From: [Clostridium] asparagiforme DSM 15981
Lineage (GTDB): Bacteria; Bacillota; Clostridia; Lachnospirales; Lachnospiraceae
DNA: 64,000 nucleotides
Direction of reading: 5' to 3'
Assembly (NCBI GenBank): GCA_025149125.1
Contig: CP102272.1
Coordinates: forward strand, 3,534,001-3,598,000
Shown here: positions 8,902-18,037 of the stretch, piece after piece
How positions within the stretch are numbered: the first letter of the stretch is position 1
How the letters are laid out: every line of letters starts with the position of its first letter
Notes under the pieces: generated by a model
Databases searched by the model: none
What the model saw: only the letters and a program-made list of their open reading frames with translations
Told to the model about the DNA's origin: nothing
Translations under genes and position numbers: made by a program

Positions 8902-11057
8902 GTCTCCGCCTCCTGACTTTTTCTGAGATTGCAGCGCATCCCCTTATATCCCGGAAATCCGCTGTACGGGTCCAGATGATCCCGGCCGATGAGGTTGTTC
9001 ACATTGGCCTCGGTGTAGCCGGGTACGGTCAGAATAACGCCGGGTTTGATCTTGCCGGTGACCTTGACCTTCATGCGGATTTCCCCGTAAGGGCTTGAGA
9101 GAACCGCAGAATCGCCTTCTTTAAGGCCCAGGCAGGCGGCATCCTGCCGGTTGATTTCGCAGGTGGGGTCCGGGCGCAGGCTGCGCAGCCACGGGGTTTT
9201 GTGAACCCGGGAGTGAATCGCGTAGGGCAGGCGGGCTCCGGTGCACAGATAAAACGGATATTGTTCCCGCATCTCTGGGCTGTTCTGGTCTTCCAGGGAA
9301 TCCCGATAGCCGGGCAGCGGATCCAGCCCGTATTTCGGGTCCACCGCCGCAATCTCCGTGGAATAAAATTCAAACTTCCCCGTGGGTGTGGGAAAGCCGT
9401 TTTTCAGGCAGCCGCCGGGTTTCACCGGCCAGACGGCGCTGGGAACCCTGACCGGAACATCGCTTTTCTTCAGGTCTTCCATGGTCAGCCCGCAGCCCTC
9501 GATGATCCAGTCCAGACAGGCCTCGTATCCCCCCTTTAACAGATCGTCGTCCAAATCCATGACCCGGGCCAGCTCGCAGAGGATGTCCACGTCGGACTTG
9601 GACTCATACAGGGGTTCTATGGCCGGTTTGGTGTATACCAGATATCCGCCCCGGTAGCATTTGAGCTCGCTGCGCTCCACCGAAGTGCAGGCCGGCAGAA
9701 CAATGTCCGCGTACTTTGCCGACATATTCATAAACAGGTCCACGTCCACGATGAAATCCAGCTTCTGTTTCATCGTCTCCAGAAGCCGGTCGGTCTCGGG
9801 AAACAGCTTGGCGTTTAAGCCCAGCGCAAAGACGGCCTTGACGGGATAAGGGGTTTCCTCCTCTATCTGGCGCATCAGATCCATGGTCTGGAACTCATTA
9901 AATTTCGCGTCCCACAGCGGGAAACGGCCGGCGCCTATGCGCGGCGCACCCTCAGGTTCCCGGTTGTTGCGAAACTCCTCGTCCCGGGTCTTAAATCCGG
10001 CGGGCTGCCGCAGATAAGAGGCGGGTATGGGATAGTTTCCGCCCACCCGGTCAAAATTGCCGGTCAGGGCGCTGAGGCAGAGAATCGCCCGGTGGGAGTT
10101 GAAGCCGTTGATGTGGTGTACCAGTGCGGAGGCGGAATAATTGGTGCAGGCCGGTCCGTTGGTGGCGTACAGCCTTGCCGCCTCATAGATATCCTCCGGG
10201 TCCAGCCCGGTGATTTCGCTGACCTTCTCCAGCGTATACTCCTCCGCCAGCTCCTTGTACTGCTCAAAACCGTAGGTGTATTGTTCCACGTATTCCATGT
10301 CCGCCCAGCCGTTATCGATGATGAGCTTGGCCATGCCCAGAGCCAGAGCGCCGTCTGTGCCCGGATTGATCTGTAAAAAGAGATCGGCCAGGTTTTTGGC
10401 TGCCGGGGTATCCCGGATATCGATGATAATGACCTTTCCTCCCCGCTCCTTCAGCTTCCTGACGCCCTCCACGGATAAGTGGTGGGAATAGTAACCATCG
10501 TAATTCCAGCCCAGAAAGGTGTTTGCGTGGGCCATGTCCGGAGCGCCCTCGCAGCCGGCCGTCACCTTATCCGCGATCTTTTTGGCCACCGCGCAGACGC
10601 TGTCGTCCGTGCCGAAGTTCACGCTGCCGAACACATAGGCGAACCGGTGGTAGATCGGCCGGTACCATTTGGAATATCCGCTGTAAAAGGCCACGGAATG
10701 GGGGGAATACGTTTCTTTTACCTGGTTCAACCGCCTGGCGATGATCTCATAGGCCTCCTCCCAGCTGATGGGCTCGAACTTGCCTTCCCCCCGCTCCCCC
10801 ACGCGGCGAAGCGGTGTTTTAATCCGGTCCTCACGGTAAATATAATTGCGCTGGGCGGAGCCCTTGGTGCAGAGCTTGCCGTGGCTGTAGGGGTGGCCGG
10901 GAGTGCCTTCCACCCGGATGATCTCCCCGTCCTTCACATAGCAGTCCAGCCCGCAGTGATGGCTGGGACTGCAGATGGCGCAGAGAGAATGGCGGATTTC
11001 AATGCCGGTATCCTCCCCGGGAATTTTTGCTTTCAGTTTCATTTCCAATTCAGTCAA
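8898..11057 (-). CDS. Molybdopterin (bis-MGD) oxidoreductase, DMSO-reductase superfamily
   Basis: 719 residues. The N-terminal [4Fe-4S] site uses CAICSPSHHCGLDC and a later KLCTKG cysteine. The Molybdopterin domains follow, with a candidate Mo-ligand cysteine in DDSVCAVAKK and the C-terminal molydopterin-dinucleotide-binding domain (LCTGARLPYAIHSR and onwards). No Tat leader is present, so the enzyme is cytoplasmic. The preferred start is a TTG at 11057 with AGGAGG 8 bp upstream; it overlaps the stop of the FAD gene by 8 bp. The substrate is unknown. Relatives include formate dehydrogenase-like, thiosulfate/polysulfide reductase-like and acetylene hydratase-like enzymes; the operon suggests an organic substrate. 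Confidence 0.9.
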   Translation of the reverse strand: MTELEMKLKAKIPGEDTGIEIRHSLCAICSPSHHCGLDCYVKDGEIIRVEGTPGHPYSHGKLCTKGSAQRNYIYREDRIKTPLRRVGERGEGKFEPISWEEAYEIIARRLNQVKETYSPHSVAFYSGYSKWYRPIYHRFAYVFGSVNFGTDDSVCAVAKKIADKVTAGCEGAPDMAHANTFLGWNYDGYYSHHLSVEGVRKLKERGGKVIIIDIRDTPAAKNLADLFLQINPGTDGALALGMAKLIIDNGWADMEYVEQYTYGFEQYKELAEEYTLEKVSEITGLDPEDIYEAARLYATNGPACTNYSASALVHHINGFNSHRAILCLSALTGNFDRVGGNYPIPASYLRQPAGFKTRDEEFRNNREPEGAPRIGAGRFPLWDAKFNEFQTMDLMRQIEEETPYPVKAVFALGLNAKLFPETDRLLETMKQKLDFIVDVDLFMNMSAKYADIVLPACTSVERSELKCYRGGYLVYTKPAIEPLYESKSDVDILCELARVMDLDDDLLKGGYEACLDWIIEGCGLTMEDLKKSDVPVRVPSAVWPVKPGGCLKNGFPTPTGKFEFYSTEIAAVDPKYGLDPLPGYRDSLEDQNSPEMREQYPFYLCTGARLPYAIHSRVHKTPWLRSLRPDPTCEINRQDAACLGLKEGDSAVLSSPYGEIRMKVKVTGKIKPGVILTVPGYTEANVNNLIGRDHLDPYSGFPGYKGMRCNLRKSQEAET

Positions 11058-12327
11058 GGATTCTTCCTCCTAAAAAGTTGATAAAGTCATCGGGAAACCC
11101 TTTTTCTTTCAGGAAGCAGATGGTCTGGATGCTCATCCCGGCATCCGGGTTTTCGATGGATTTGATAAACGCGTTCTTTACAATGCCGCTGCTGTCCGCA
11201 GCGCCGATGATATTGATGCATTTGACGTTTTTTCCGTTCCGAACTCCACGGATATAATAGCGCCTGTCCTCATATTCATAAACCTCGTCCTGATCGCCGC
11301 AGGAACTTAAATCCCCGATGCTGATGAAGTCGTAATCCAGATAATGGGCCAGATTCACCAGCACGTTTGTCCCGAACTCGCAGTTCTTGCCGGCCATGTT
11401 CGCGCCGGCCACCCTGCCCTGTTCCACCGCGTTATACCAGAGACCGATGTTGCGGTGGGCGCCGCTTTGGGTATCCAGGGCTTCGCAGCAGTCGCCCGCC
11501 GCGTAGACGCCCTTGTAATTTGTCTCCATCCGTCGGTTGACCAGAATTCCGCGGTTCAGCGCGATACCGCTTCCCCGGAGGAACTCCACGTTCATGCCCA
11601 CGCCGATGCAGACGGCTATCGCGTCTGCGGTGAAGCGGCCGCCGTTTTGCATCACCGCGGTCAGACTTCCGTCCGGCTCCCGCAGAATGTGCGAGAGCAT
11701 CTGGCCGCAGCGAACAGCCACTCCCCGGGCTTCCAGGTCCTTTTTTGCACGCTCCGCGGTCTGCTCAAAGGCCGCCGTACAGAACATCCGGTCAGCGCCG
11801 TCTATCAGCGTGCAGGGGATATTCCGATTCACCAAGTCTTCCACAATCTTGATCCCCACCCAGGAGGCCCCGATCACCAGACCGCTCTTCACGGTTTTGG
11901 CATCCAGCATCCCCTTTAAATGGACCGCATCCTCTGCGGTGCGCATTTTAAACACCCCGGGCTGATCTAAGCCCGGGATTGGCGGCATGAGGGCGGAGGC
12001 TCCTGTGCTGATCAGAATCTGATCATACCGGGCGCGGCTGCCGTCTGCAAAGCACAGAATCTTCTCTTCCGGGATAATCCCCGCAACCGGGCGGTTTTTG
12101 TGGAAATTAAGATTCAGTTTTGCACAGACCTCTTCCAGAGAGCCGAAGGGAAACAGCGCGCCATAAGGAATGGCTTCTTTTACATAGTAGGTGGTGAGCA
12201 TGGGATTGTAAGGCCCGATTCCGGTGTCAGAATAAATGTCGATAACCGCCCCGGGAGACAATCTGCGCACCTCTTTCGCCCCGTTGTATCCGGCGGCGCC
12301 AAAGCCAATGATGGCTACTTTGTTCAT
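11050..12327 (-). CDS. NAD(P)/FAD-dependent oxidoreductase (Pyr_redox_2 family)
   Basis: 425 residues. An N-terminal FAD Rossmann site (VAIIGFGAAGYNGA), a second dinucleotide site near residue 145 (SGLVIGASWVGIKIVEDL) and a C-terminal FAD motif (GVYAAGDCCEA) identify a two-dinucleotide-binding flavoprotein such as rubredoxin or ferredoxin reductase or NADH oxidase. There is no CxxxxC redox disulfide at the thioredoxin-reductase position. It is third from the end of the operon, coupled to the molybdoenzyme, and probably moves electrons between NAD(P) and the FeS subunit. The ATG at 12327 lies 12 bp after GGAGGA. Confidence 0.87.
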   Translation of the reverse strand: MNKVAIIGFGAAGYNGAKEVRRLSPGAVIDIYSDTGIGPYNPMLTTYYVKEAIPYGALFPFGSLEEVCAKLNLNFHKNRPVAGIIPEEKILCFADGSRARYDQILISTGASALMPPIPGLDQPGVFKMRTAEDAVHLKGMLDAKTVKSGLVIGASWVGIKIVEDLVNRNIPCTLIDGADRMFCTAAFEQTAERAKKDLEARGVAVRCGQMLSHILREPDGSLTAVMQNGGRFTADAIAVCIGVGMNVEFLRGSGIALNRGILVNRRMETNYKGVYAAGDCCEALDTQSGAHRNIGLWYNAVEQGRVAGANMAGKNCEFGTNVLVNLAHYLDYDFISIGDLSSCGDQDEVYEYEDRRYYIRGVRNGKNVKCINIIGAADSSGIVKNAFIKSIENPDAGMSIQTICFLKEKGFPDDFINFLGGRILD

Positions 12328-12373
12328 AAATTCCTTAATTCCTCCGATCTGCCATAGAATGATTCGCCGCGTG

Positions 12374-13852
12374 TCAATTTGTAATCAAAAACGCCGCGGT
12401 ATAAACAATACAGGAAACCAGCGTATGTAAGCCAATGCCCAGCAAAGTAGCCTTGTTGCGCAGCTTTACGTTGGGTATCTCACTGCGGCCGTGGAAAATG
12501 GAGGCCGGAGCCGAGGAACCCGGCAAAAAGATACCGATGTTGGCCGCGTAGACCAGCGCGCAGCCGAAAAACATGGGATTTACTCCGGAGGCCAAAATAA
12601 ACGGACTGATCACCGGTATCATCGCGTTTCCAAGGGCGATATTGGAGCCCACATTGGTCAGAAATACCATCAGGACAATGGTTAAAATCATAATAAAGAT
12701 CGGGCTGCGGCCTGCGAACACCGGAGTAAAGACATCGCTCAGCCAGGGCAGGATTCCCGTAGCCTCGGTGGTCAGCGCGCTGGCCAGAGGGATTGTGACC
12801 GCGCACATGAAGATCACCGGCCAGCTGACCGCCGCATCGCTGTGCTTGATGTCGTTGAAAATGATCGCGGGTTTGCCGTCCCCCTCCCCTCCGGGTATAA
12901 TCAGCAGAATCGCGGTGCACAGACAGAATAATCCCGAAACCGTCAGCGTTTTTTCAATAAAGTTGGTGAGAGCGGTACCAGAAAACGTCCCCGCATACAG
13001 GGAAAGCAGCACTGTGACAAAGTAAACCGCCATGATGCGCTTGGCACGCGGCCGCAGTACCTTGCTCTCCTCCCCCAGCTTGTTCACGTCAAAGGCTTTC
13101 ATGGCGCTGAAATCCACGTGAAAGAGCTTCGCGCCCAAAAGGACGTAGGCAGTGATGACAACCGTGCCGATAATCGAGGTGCAGCAGAGCATCTGCCCCA
13201 GGTTGATTTTCACACCTGTCACATTGGCCCAGCTGGTGGCCAGCCCCAGCTGCCAGCTCTTATAAGGCATCATGGAGACTCCCAGGAGCAGGGAAACCAG
13301 GATTCCGCCAAACCCATAATAGCGGAAGGTGCTGTCTTTCTCGTAATCGCAGGAATCCGCAATATCGTTCCAGATGCCGTAGAGCAGCAGGAACATTGGG
13401 ATCGTCTCCAGCACAATGCAGGACCACATAAACACAAACATAAAACACCAGGTGTACAGAAGCGGCCTGCCCATGAAAATCTTCTGGGACAGCGTCTTGC
13501 GGACGAACCACCTGCCCACGCCGTAAATCACAATCGCACCGGCCGTAAAATACTGGGTGATCACCTGAAACACAAGAGAGCTTCCCATCATGGATGTGAC
13601 GCCCGCCGCCATATTGGCGGGATAGCCGCTCAGACCGAAGGCGATGATCGCCACCAGCGAGGGCCATATGATATCGCAGGTGGAGTAACCGTAAATCACT
13701 CCCAGAAAGATTCCCAAAAGCCTCATTCCGACCGGAGTCACAGTCGAGAACGGCGGCAGATACCCAAACCCAAACATCAATGCGATCGATACCGCAATAT
13801 GAAAATACTGCAGCAATGATCCTTTCTCTTTCACAGCTTTTTTGTCAGCCAC
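12374..13852 (-). CDS. SLC13/DASS-type anion permease
   Basis: 492 residues with about 12 hydrophobic segments. The C-terminal half contains the paired motifs of ion-transporter proteins (FLTNVGSNIALGNAMIPVI and the later GIFLPGSSAPASIFHGR) that match the Asn-containing hairpins of divalent anion:sodium symporters. The GTG start at 13852 has AAGGAG 8 bp upstream. The family imports di- and tricarboxylates, sulfate or similar anions. Its place in the operon makes it the likely importer of the operon's substrate, which therefore is probably a carboxylate. Confidence 0.8.
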   Translation of the reverse strand: MADKKAVKEKGSLLQYFHIAVSIALMFGFGYLPPFSTVTPVGMRLLGIFLGVIYGYSTCDIIWPSLVAIIAFGLSGYPANMAAGVTSMMGSSLVFQVITQYFTAGAIVIYGVGRWFVRKTLSQKIFMGRPLLYTWCFMFVFMWSCIVLETIPMFLLLYGIWNDIADSCDYEKDSTFRYYGFGGILVSLLLGVSMMPYKSWQLGLATSWANVTGVKINLGQMLCCTSIIGTVVITAYVLLGAKLFHVDFSAMKAFDVNKLGEESKVLRPRAKRIMAVYFVTVLLSLYAGTFSGTALTNFIEKTLTVSGLFCLCTAILLIIPGGEGDGKPAIIFNDIKHSDAAVSWPVIFMCAVTIPLASALTTEATGILPWLSDVFTPVFAGRSPIFIMILTIVLMVFLTNVGSNIALGNAMIPVISPFILASGVNPMFFGCALVYAANIGIFLPGSSAPASIFHGRSEIPNVKLRNKATLLGIGLHTLVSCIVYTAAFLITN

Positions 13853-13902
13853 TGCCTTATCTCCTTTCGTTTTTTCAAGCTATGGCGCAATGTCCGCCGG
13901 CG

Positions 13903-14964
13903 CTAATCCGCCTGCTGAAAATACTGAGGTATTTGGATGCCACGAAGATGTCCCAGTCCCAGATTTTCCGTCGTCCGCCCCTGTTCATAATAGTTTGTCT
14001 GATTGACCGCCTCCGCCAGCTTCACCATAGCCGCGTACAGCGGGGTCTCCACACCCACCGCTTTTGCGACGGATAAAAACAGGCAGCCAAGTATCGGGAT
14101 ATCCTCCGTGATGTAGCGCTGCGTCAGGCTGTCGGGTCCGGCAAGATTTTTAAAATCGTCAAACTCATGAATGGAGGGATCCGCGTACTTGCGGAACGAA
14201 TTGGAGGGGGACGGGATGCAGGGGAATCCCAGCGCATCCATAACCGCCTTCTTCTCCTTCCAAAGCCCGTCCGCCAGATTTATGGTGGTCCGGCAAATTC
14301 CCTGCTTGAAGATGTAGTAAGGCTCCTTGCTGTTCTCAATGGCCCCCGCGTTTACCAGGGTCAGCGATATGTGGCTCAGGAGATTGGGACCGTTGAAGGC
14401 CGTCTCCAGTATGCAGCTGACCGGGATCAGCTCATAGATATCCTTAAACGCTTCCACCAGGCGCTGCGTATTCCGCGCCGGAAAGGCCGCTGCGTTTTTG
14501 ATCTTATACCGGTTTCCCAGAAACACCGTGTGTTCGTCCGCCCGGCGGCAGGAGAACAGGTTCCCAGAGGTTTCCCCCACCGCCACGTTTTCAAGTTTAA
14601 ATTCCTGAAAAACCCGGTGATAGATCAGGGACCCGAGATTTCCGGCGCTCAAAAGCACGTTTGCGCCCGGCATAAGGTGGGGCGCTATGGCACGGGCCAC
14701 ACGCTCGTCCCGGTTGGAAATCGTGCAGCAGATCACATGCTCGGCCCCCTCCAGCACAGCCCCAAGGTCCGTAGTGACCGCATGAATCACCGCCGTGCCC
14801 TTGATTGCGCCCGTAAGCTCCATTTTCTTGTCATACACGGCGTAGTCTTCCACTGTCTCCTCGCCGCCTGCCTCTCCCAGCCATACCTCATATCCCCGGT
14901 TGGAGAGCTCCGAGGCCACGGAATAGCCGGTTCCCCCGGTTCCGATTACTGCAATTTTTTTCAC
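13903..14964 (-). CDS. NAD/NADP octopine/nopaline (opine) dehydrogenase family protein
   Basis: 353 residues. The N-terminal Rossmann fold (IAVIGTGGTGYSVASEL) is followed by a C-terminal helical domain with NGPNLLSHISLTLVNAGAIE and the histidine/asparagine region typical of the octopine/nopaline dehydrogenase family. These enzymes join or split an amino acid and a 2-oxo acid through a secondary amine, using NAD(P)H. The start is a GTG at 14964 with a GGGGGA site. In this operon an oxidative role is plausible: splitting an imported opine-like secondary amine dicarboxylate. That is an inference; the exact substrate is not visible. Confidence 0.82.
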   Translation of the reverse strand: MKKIAVIGTGGTGYSVASELSNRGYEVWLGEAGGEETVEDYAVYDKKMELTGAIKGTAVIHAVTTDLGAVLEGAEHVICCTISNRDERVARAIAPHLMPGANVLLSAGNLGSLIYHRVFQEFKLENVAVGETSGNLFSCRRADEHTVFLGNRYKIKNAAAFPARNTQRLVEAFKDIYELIPVSCILETAFNGPNLLSHISLTLVNAGAIENSKEPYYIFKQGICRTTINLADGLWKEKKAVMDALGFPCIPSPSNSFRKYADPSIHEFDDFKNLAGPDSLTQRYITEDIPILGCLFLSVAKAVGVETPLYAAMVKLAEAVNQTNYYEQGRTTENLGLGHLRGIQIPQYFQQAD

Positions 14965-14996
14965 CTGTATTCCCCCGATCCGTTATTTTTTCACTC

Positions 14997-16397
14997 TTAC
15001 ATGGATAGACATTCAGCCAGCTCGGCCATGTCCCCCAACTCATCAATCTTCTTGCACAGCTCAATGTAGCGCTCGATCTTCTCCTCCGGCAGATTCGCAG
15101 CCCTTGCCCCCGCACGGAAGGTGCGCTCCACGTCATTCCAGTCAAAGGGATTGTTGGGATGTCCCTTGGGGAACGGCAGGGTTACTTCAAACTGCTGCCC
15201 GTCTTTTAAGGTGACGCGCATGCTGGTGGTGGGGAAGGAACCCTCCCGGAACATCTTGAACGCCACCTGAAGGTTCATGTGGTTGTCCGGATCCAGCTTT
15301 ACCCTGGAAGCCATCTCAAGGAGCTCGGGATCGGCCAGGTGCTCCGCCGTATACCAGTTGGGGCCGGGTTCTCCGCGCAGCAGATAGGCGGCCAGGCAGT
15401 AAGGAACGCTGAACTGGGCGTCGCGGCAGCTGGCGTATCCGTCCCAGCTGAACTTATCCCGCTCATCGTAGGTGGGCGTCATGAAGATCTCTTCAATATC
15501 CTCCGCCTTGAAGCCGTGTCTTGTCACCAGGGTGTCCAGACAGTCGATGGGCGTCTGAATCCACATGTTTGCGGGCCAGTGCTTGAACAGGAGCTGGCCG
15601 AACAGGTACTCGGTTCCCAGATTGCGGTCGATCCAGCCTTCATTTGCAAATCCGCGCATCATCATAGGATAGCCGGACTCCCCGTCCATGATATTATAAA
15701 TATTGTCCAGCTCGTTCCGCTTCGCCATCCCCGCCACCATGGTTCCGGTCAGGCCGGTAATTGCATACTGCAGATGATAGAAATCGGAGCCCTGCAGGGC
15801 CAGAATAGCGTTCACCACCGGAGTGGAGCAGCCTGTAGCGCCCAGCAGCAGGTTATACTGATCCGCATCACATCCGTAAAGCTTACCCGCCGGGGCTGCG
15901 CTGGCGAATATCTGCCAGGATCCAAGTCCCCATCCATATTTTCTGGAATCAAATTCCGGCGTGGGCTGGATATAGCAGGCGACGCGCTGGTATACTTCAA
16001 AGCCGCCGATCACCGCAGTGAGATAATCCTTGCCGGAACGGTGCATGGCTTCGGTCATGGCCATGGAAACGGAGACGAGATGGGCGCTGGGGTGGCCCGT
16101 ATAGCTGCAATCTTCCCAGTCCAGCGTGTCCGCGGCCGTGGCGTTGGCCATAATCGCGCCGTGCATTGGGAGTTTTCCCGGCTCGCCCCACATGGTCGAC
16201 ATCAGGTCCGCCTGGGTCCCAACCGTGGCCCTGGCAGCCGATCTGGCGCTGACCGCCGTGGGCAGAGTTCTTCCGGCCAGTGCGACGCCCGCCACATGCA
16301 GGGTGAGTTTCTTCGCCTTGTCCGTCAAATCCGGGGCCAGGTCTTCGAATTTCAGCTTTGTGATAAAATCGCATAGTCCTTTTGTGTACTCTGTCAT
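14997..16397 (-). CDS. MmgE/PrpD family protein
   Basis: 466 residues, the standard length of the MmgE/PrpD fold (2-methylcitrate dehydratase, cis-aconitate decarboxylase, iminodisuccinate epimerase). Recognisable blocks are LTLHVAGVALAGR near residue 35, ANATAADTLDWEDC near 90 followed by GHPSAHLVSVSMA, and TGLTGTMVAGM in the middle. The ATG at 16397 has AGGAGG 8 bp upstream; a GTG three codons earlier overlaps that site. It is the first gene of the operon. Since known members act as lyases, epimerases or decarboxylases on polycarboxylates, this one probably rearranges the substrate before or after the opine dehydrogenase step. Confidence 0.88.
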   Translation of the reverse strand: MTEYTKGLCDFITKLKFEDLAPDLTDKAKKLTLHVAGVALAGRTLPTAVSARSAARATVGTQADLMSTMWGEPGKLPMHGAIMANATAADTLDWEDCSYTGHPSAHLVSVSMAMTEAMHRSGKDYLTAVIGGFEVYQRVACYIQPTPEFDSRKYGWGLGSWQIFASAAPAGKLYGCDADQYNLLLGATGCSTPVVNAILALQGSDFYHLQYAITGLTGTMVAGMAKRNELDNIYNIMDGESGYPMMMRGFANEGWIDRNLGTEYLFGQLLFKHWPANMWIQTPIDCLDTLVTRHGFKAEDIEEIFMTPTYDERDKFSWDGYASCRDAQFSVPYCLAAYLLRGEPGPNWYTAEHLADPELLEMASRVKLDPDNHMNLQVAFKMFREGSFPTTSMRVTLKDGQQFEVTLPFPKGHPNNPFDWNDVERTFRAGARAANLPEEKIERYIELCKKIDELGDMAELAECLSM

Positions 16398-16506
16398 GAT
16401 ATACACCTCCTGAATTATTTAGATAGGCAGCTTTGCTTATCTATTATGTCCATGATATCAATTTCAAAAGGTAATTACATTGTGCATTCGGATAGCATAT
16501 CAAGCA

Positions 16507-16556
16507 AAAAGCCTGCGGAAATACTGTTCGTTTGAACAATAAACCCGCAGGCTTTT
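16507..16556. terminator. Nested bidirectional terminator
   Basis: Outer stem AAAAGCCTGCGG (16507-16518) with CCGCAGGCTTTT (16545-16556), enclosing a small hairpin TGTTC-4-GAACA (16525-16538). Runs of A and T flank both sides. It ends the CdaR/PucR-type regulator gene and separates it from the operon leader. Confidence 0.8.
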
Positions 16557-16594
16557 CTTACCGATATTCTTTTTATGCATTATGCCCCAACACC

Positions 16595-17809
16595 TCAGAC
16601 ATAGGGCAAATCCCCGCCGCCGGCCTGCAAATAGTTATAACAGAGCAGCGCCAGGCGCAGCGTCAGAAGCCCATCCGCATTGTGCACGGAAAACCCGGTT
16701 AGCTTTTCAATCTTGTTAAACCGCTGCTGCAGCGTATTCCGGTGGGTGTACAGCTTCTGGGATGTCATGGTTATGTTGAGATCGCATTCAAAATACGTCT
16801 GAAGGGTCTCCAGGAGAATGTCGCTCATTTTAGACCCAAGCAGCTGGCCGTACACATAGGAAACGATATTCTGCAGCACCTTCTTGGGGCTGTGAGTGAT
16901 CATGTTGCCCAGCACGATGGAATTGCCGATAAACACATTCCGCTCAGGAAACAGCAGCCTGCCCGAGGAGAGGCGCAGAATCAGCTGTTCATATTGGCGC
17001 TCATAGTCGGAAAGCTGGTAGCACTGGATCCCAACCACCGCGTGAAGGGCCAGGCAGTATTCCTTCTTGGCAATCTCCATCAGCCTGGTGCAGAGTTCAA
17101 ACAGGTACAGGGCGTTTACCTCAGGCTTCTCCTTCCGGTTTACGGATAGGATCACCGCATTCTGCTCCGACACGTCCGACAGGATAAAATCCTGCTTATT
17201 ATAGAAAAAACCGGGGAGCTGGTTTAAAAATTTTTTCACGGAGTATAAATACTGCTTCTCGTCCAGAACCAGCTTCCGGTTCCCCCGCGGAAGCTCCAGA
17301 ACGTCAAATTTGGAAAGCTGGATAAACAGTGTGGTGCGGGGAATCGCCAGGTCCACGCCAAAGCGCTGCAGATCCTCCGTGAGCTGGACGGTATCAACCG
17401 GGTGGACCCCCACCAGGATAGACAGCACGTCCTTTACCGAAGAGCTGTTTGCACTCTGCTCGTCCAGCATGCATTCCTGTTCCAGCATAAGCTCCGCAAT
17501 GGTTTTCGACAAAGCCAGATACGCGCTGTCCGAGGGGCGCAGGTTCTCCAGCTCAATGGCCCCCACGATGCGCTGGCGAACCGTGATACCGCACATGGAC
17601 TTTATGCCGTCAAAGTTCTCTACCGGCAGCTGGCCGCCGGAATGTAACTGCTTAATATAATTGCTGGCCGCCACATTGAACTCGCCGATTTTCTGCGGCG
17701 CGGAGGAATTGACAACCATCCCCTCATAGTTCATGATATTGATGGGATATGGCAATATGGGTTCCAATTTTTTGAGTATACATGCTGTCGTATTACTGTT
17801 CAGAAACAT
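16595..17809 (-). CDS. CdaR/PucR-family transcriptional regulator
   Basis: 404 residues. The N-terminal third (ILPYPINIMNYEGMVVNSS, then the KIGEF and GIKSMCGITV blocks) resembles the sugar-diacid-recognition domain of CdaR. The last 60 residues are the PucR-type helix-turn-helix (LETLQTYFECDLNITMTSQKLYTHRNTLQQR cut into its two helices). The ATG at 17809 has GGAGGA upstream; the frame opens seven codons earlier without a site. It lies directly upstream of, and in the same direction as, the MmgE operon, separated by a terminator, so it is likely its dedicated regulator. CdaR relatives respond to carboxylates, consistent with the permease type. Confidence 0.85.
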   Translation of the reverse strand: MFLNSNTTACILKKLEPILPYPINIMNYEGMVVNSSAPQKIGEFNVAASNYIKQLHSGGQLPVENFDGIKSMCGITVRQRIVGAIELENLRPSDSAYLALSKTIAELMLEQECMLDEQSANSSSVKDVLSILVGVHPVDTVQLTEDLQRFGVDLAIPRTTLFIQLSKFDVLELPRGNRKLVLDEKQYLYSVKKFLNQLPGFFYNKQDFILSDVSEQNAVILSVNRKEKPEVNALYLFELCTRLMEIAKKEYCLALHAVVGIQCYQLSDYERQYEQLILRLSSGRLLFPERNVFIGNSIVLGNMITHSPKKVLQNIVSYVYGQLLGSKMSDILLETLQTYFECDLNITMTSQKLYTHRNTLQQRFNKIEKLTGFSVHNADGLLTLRLALLCYNYLQAGGGDLPYV

Positions 17810-17953
17810 AAAATTCCTCCGTCTGTCCAATATGACCGTTCTTAAACATAGCCTAAATATACCATATTTAACCCCCCCTTACAACGGAAGGGGGGATATG
17901 CGGCAATTTGCGAAACCCGCGCCCGCCAATTCGACAAACGCCCCAACCATTTC

Positions 17954-17982
17954 TTGACTAAGCCCCCAAAACGTTATACTAT
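17954..17982 (+). promoter_or_regulatory. Promoter of the MATE exporter gene
   Basis: TTGACT (17954-17959), a 17-bp spacer and TACTAT (17977-17982). Transcription would start near 17990, giving a leader of about 48 nt. Upstream at 17873-17895 is a separate G/C-tract hairpin. Confidence 0.65.
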
Positions 17983-18037
17983 ATTTAAATACCCTCTTTA
18001 ATACAGGGCATGAAATCGACAAGCGAGGAATTTTAAA

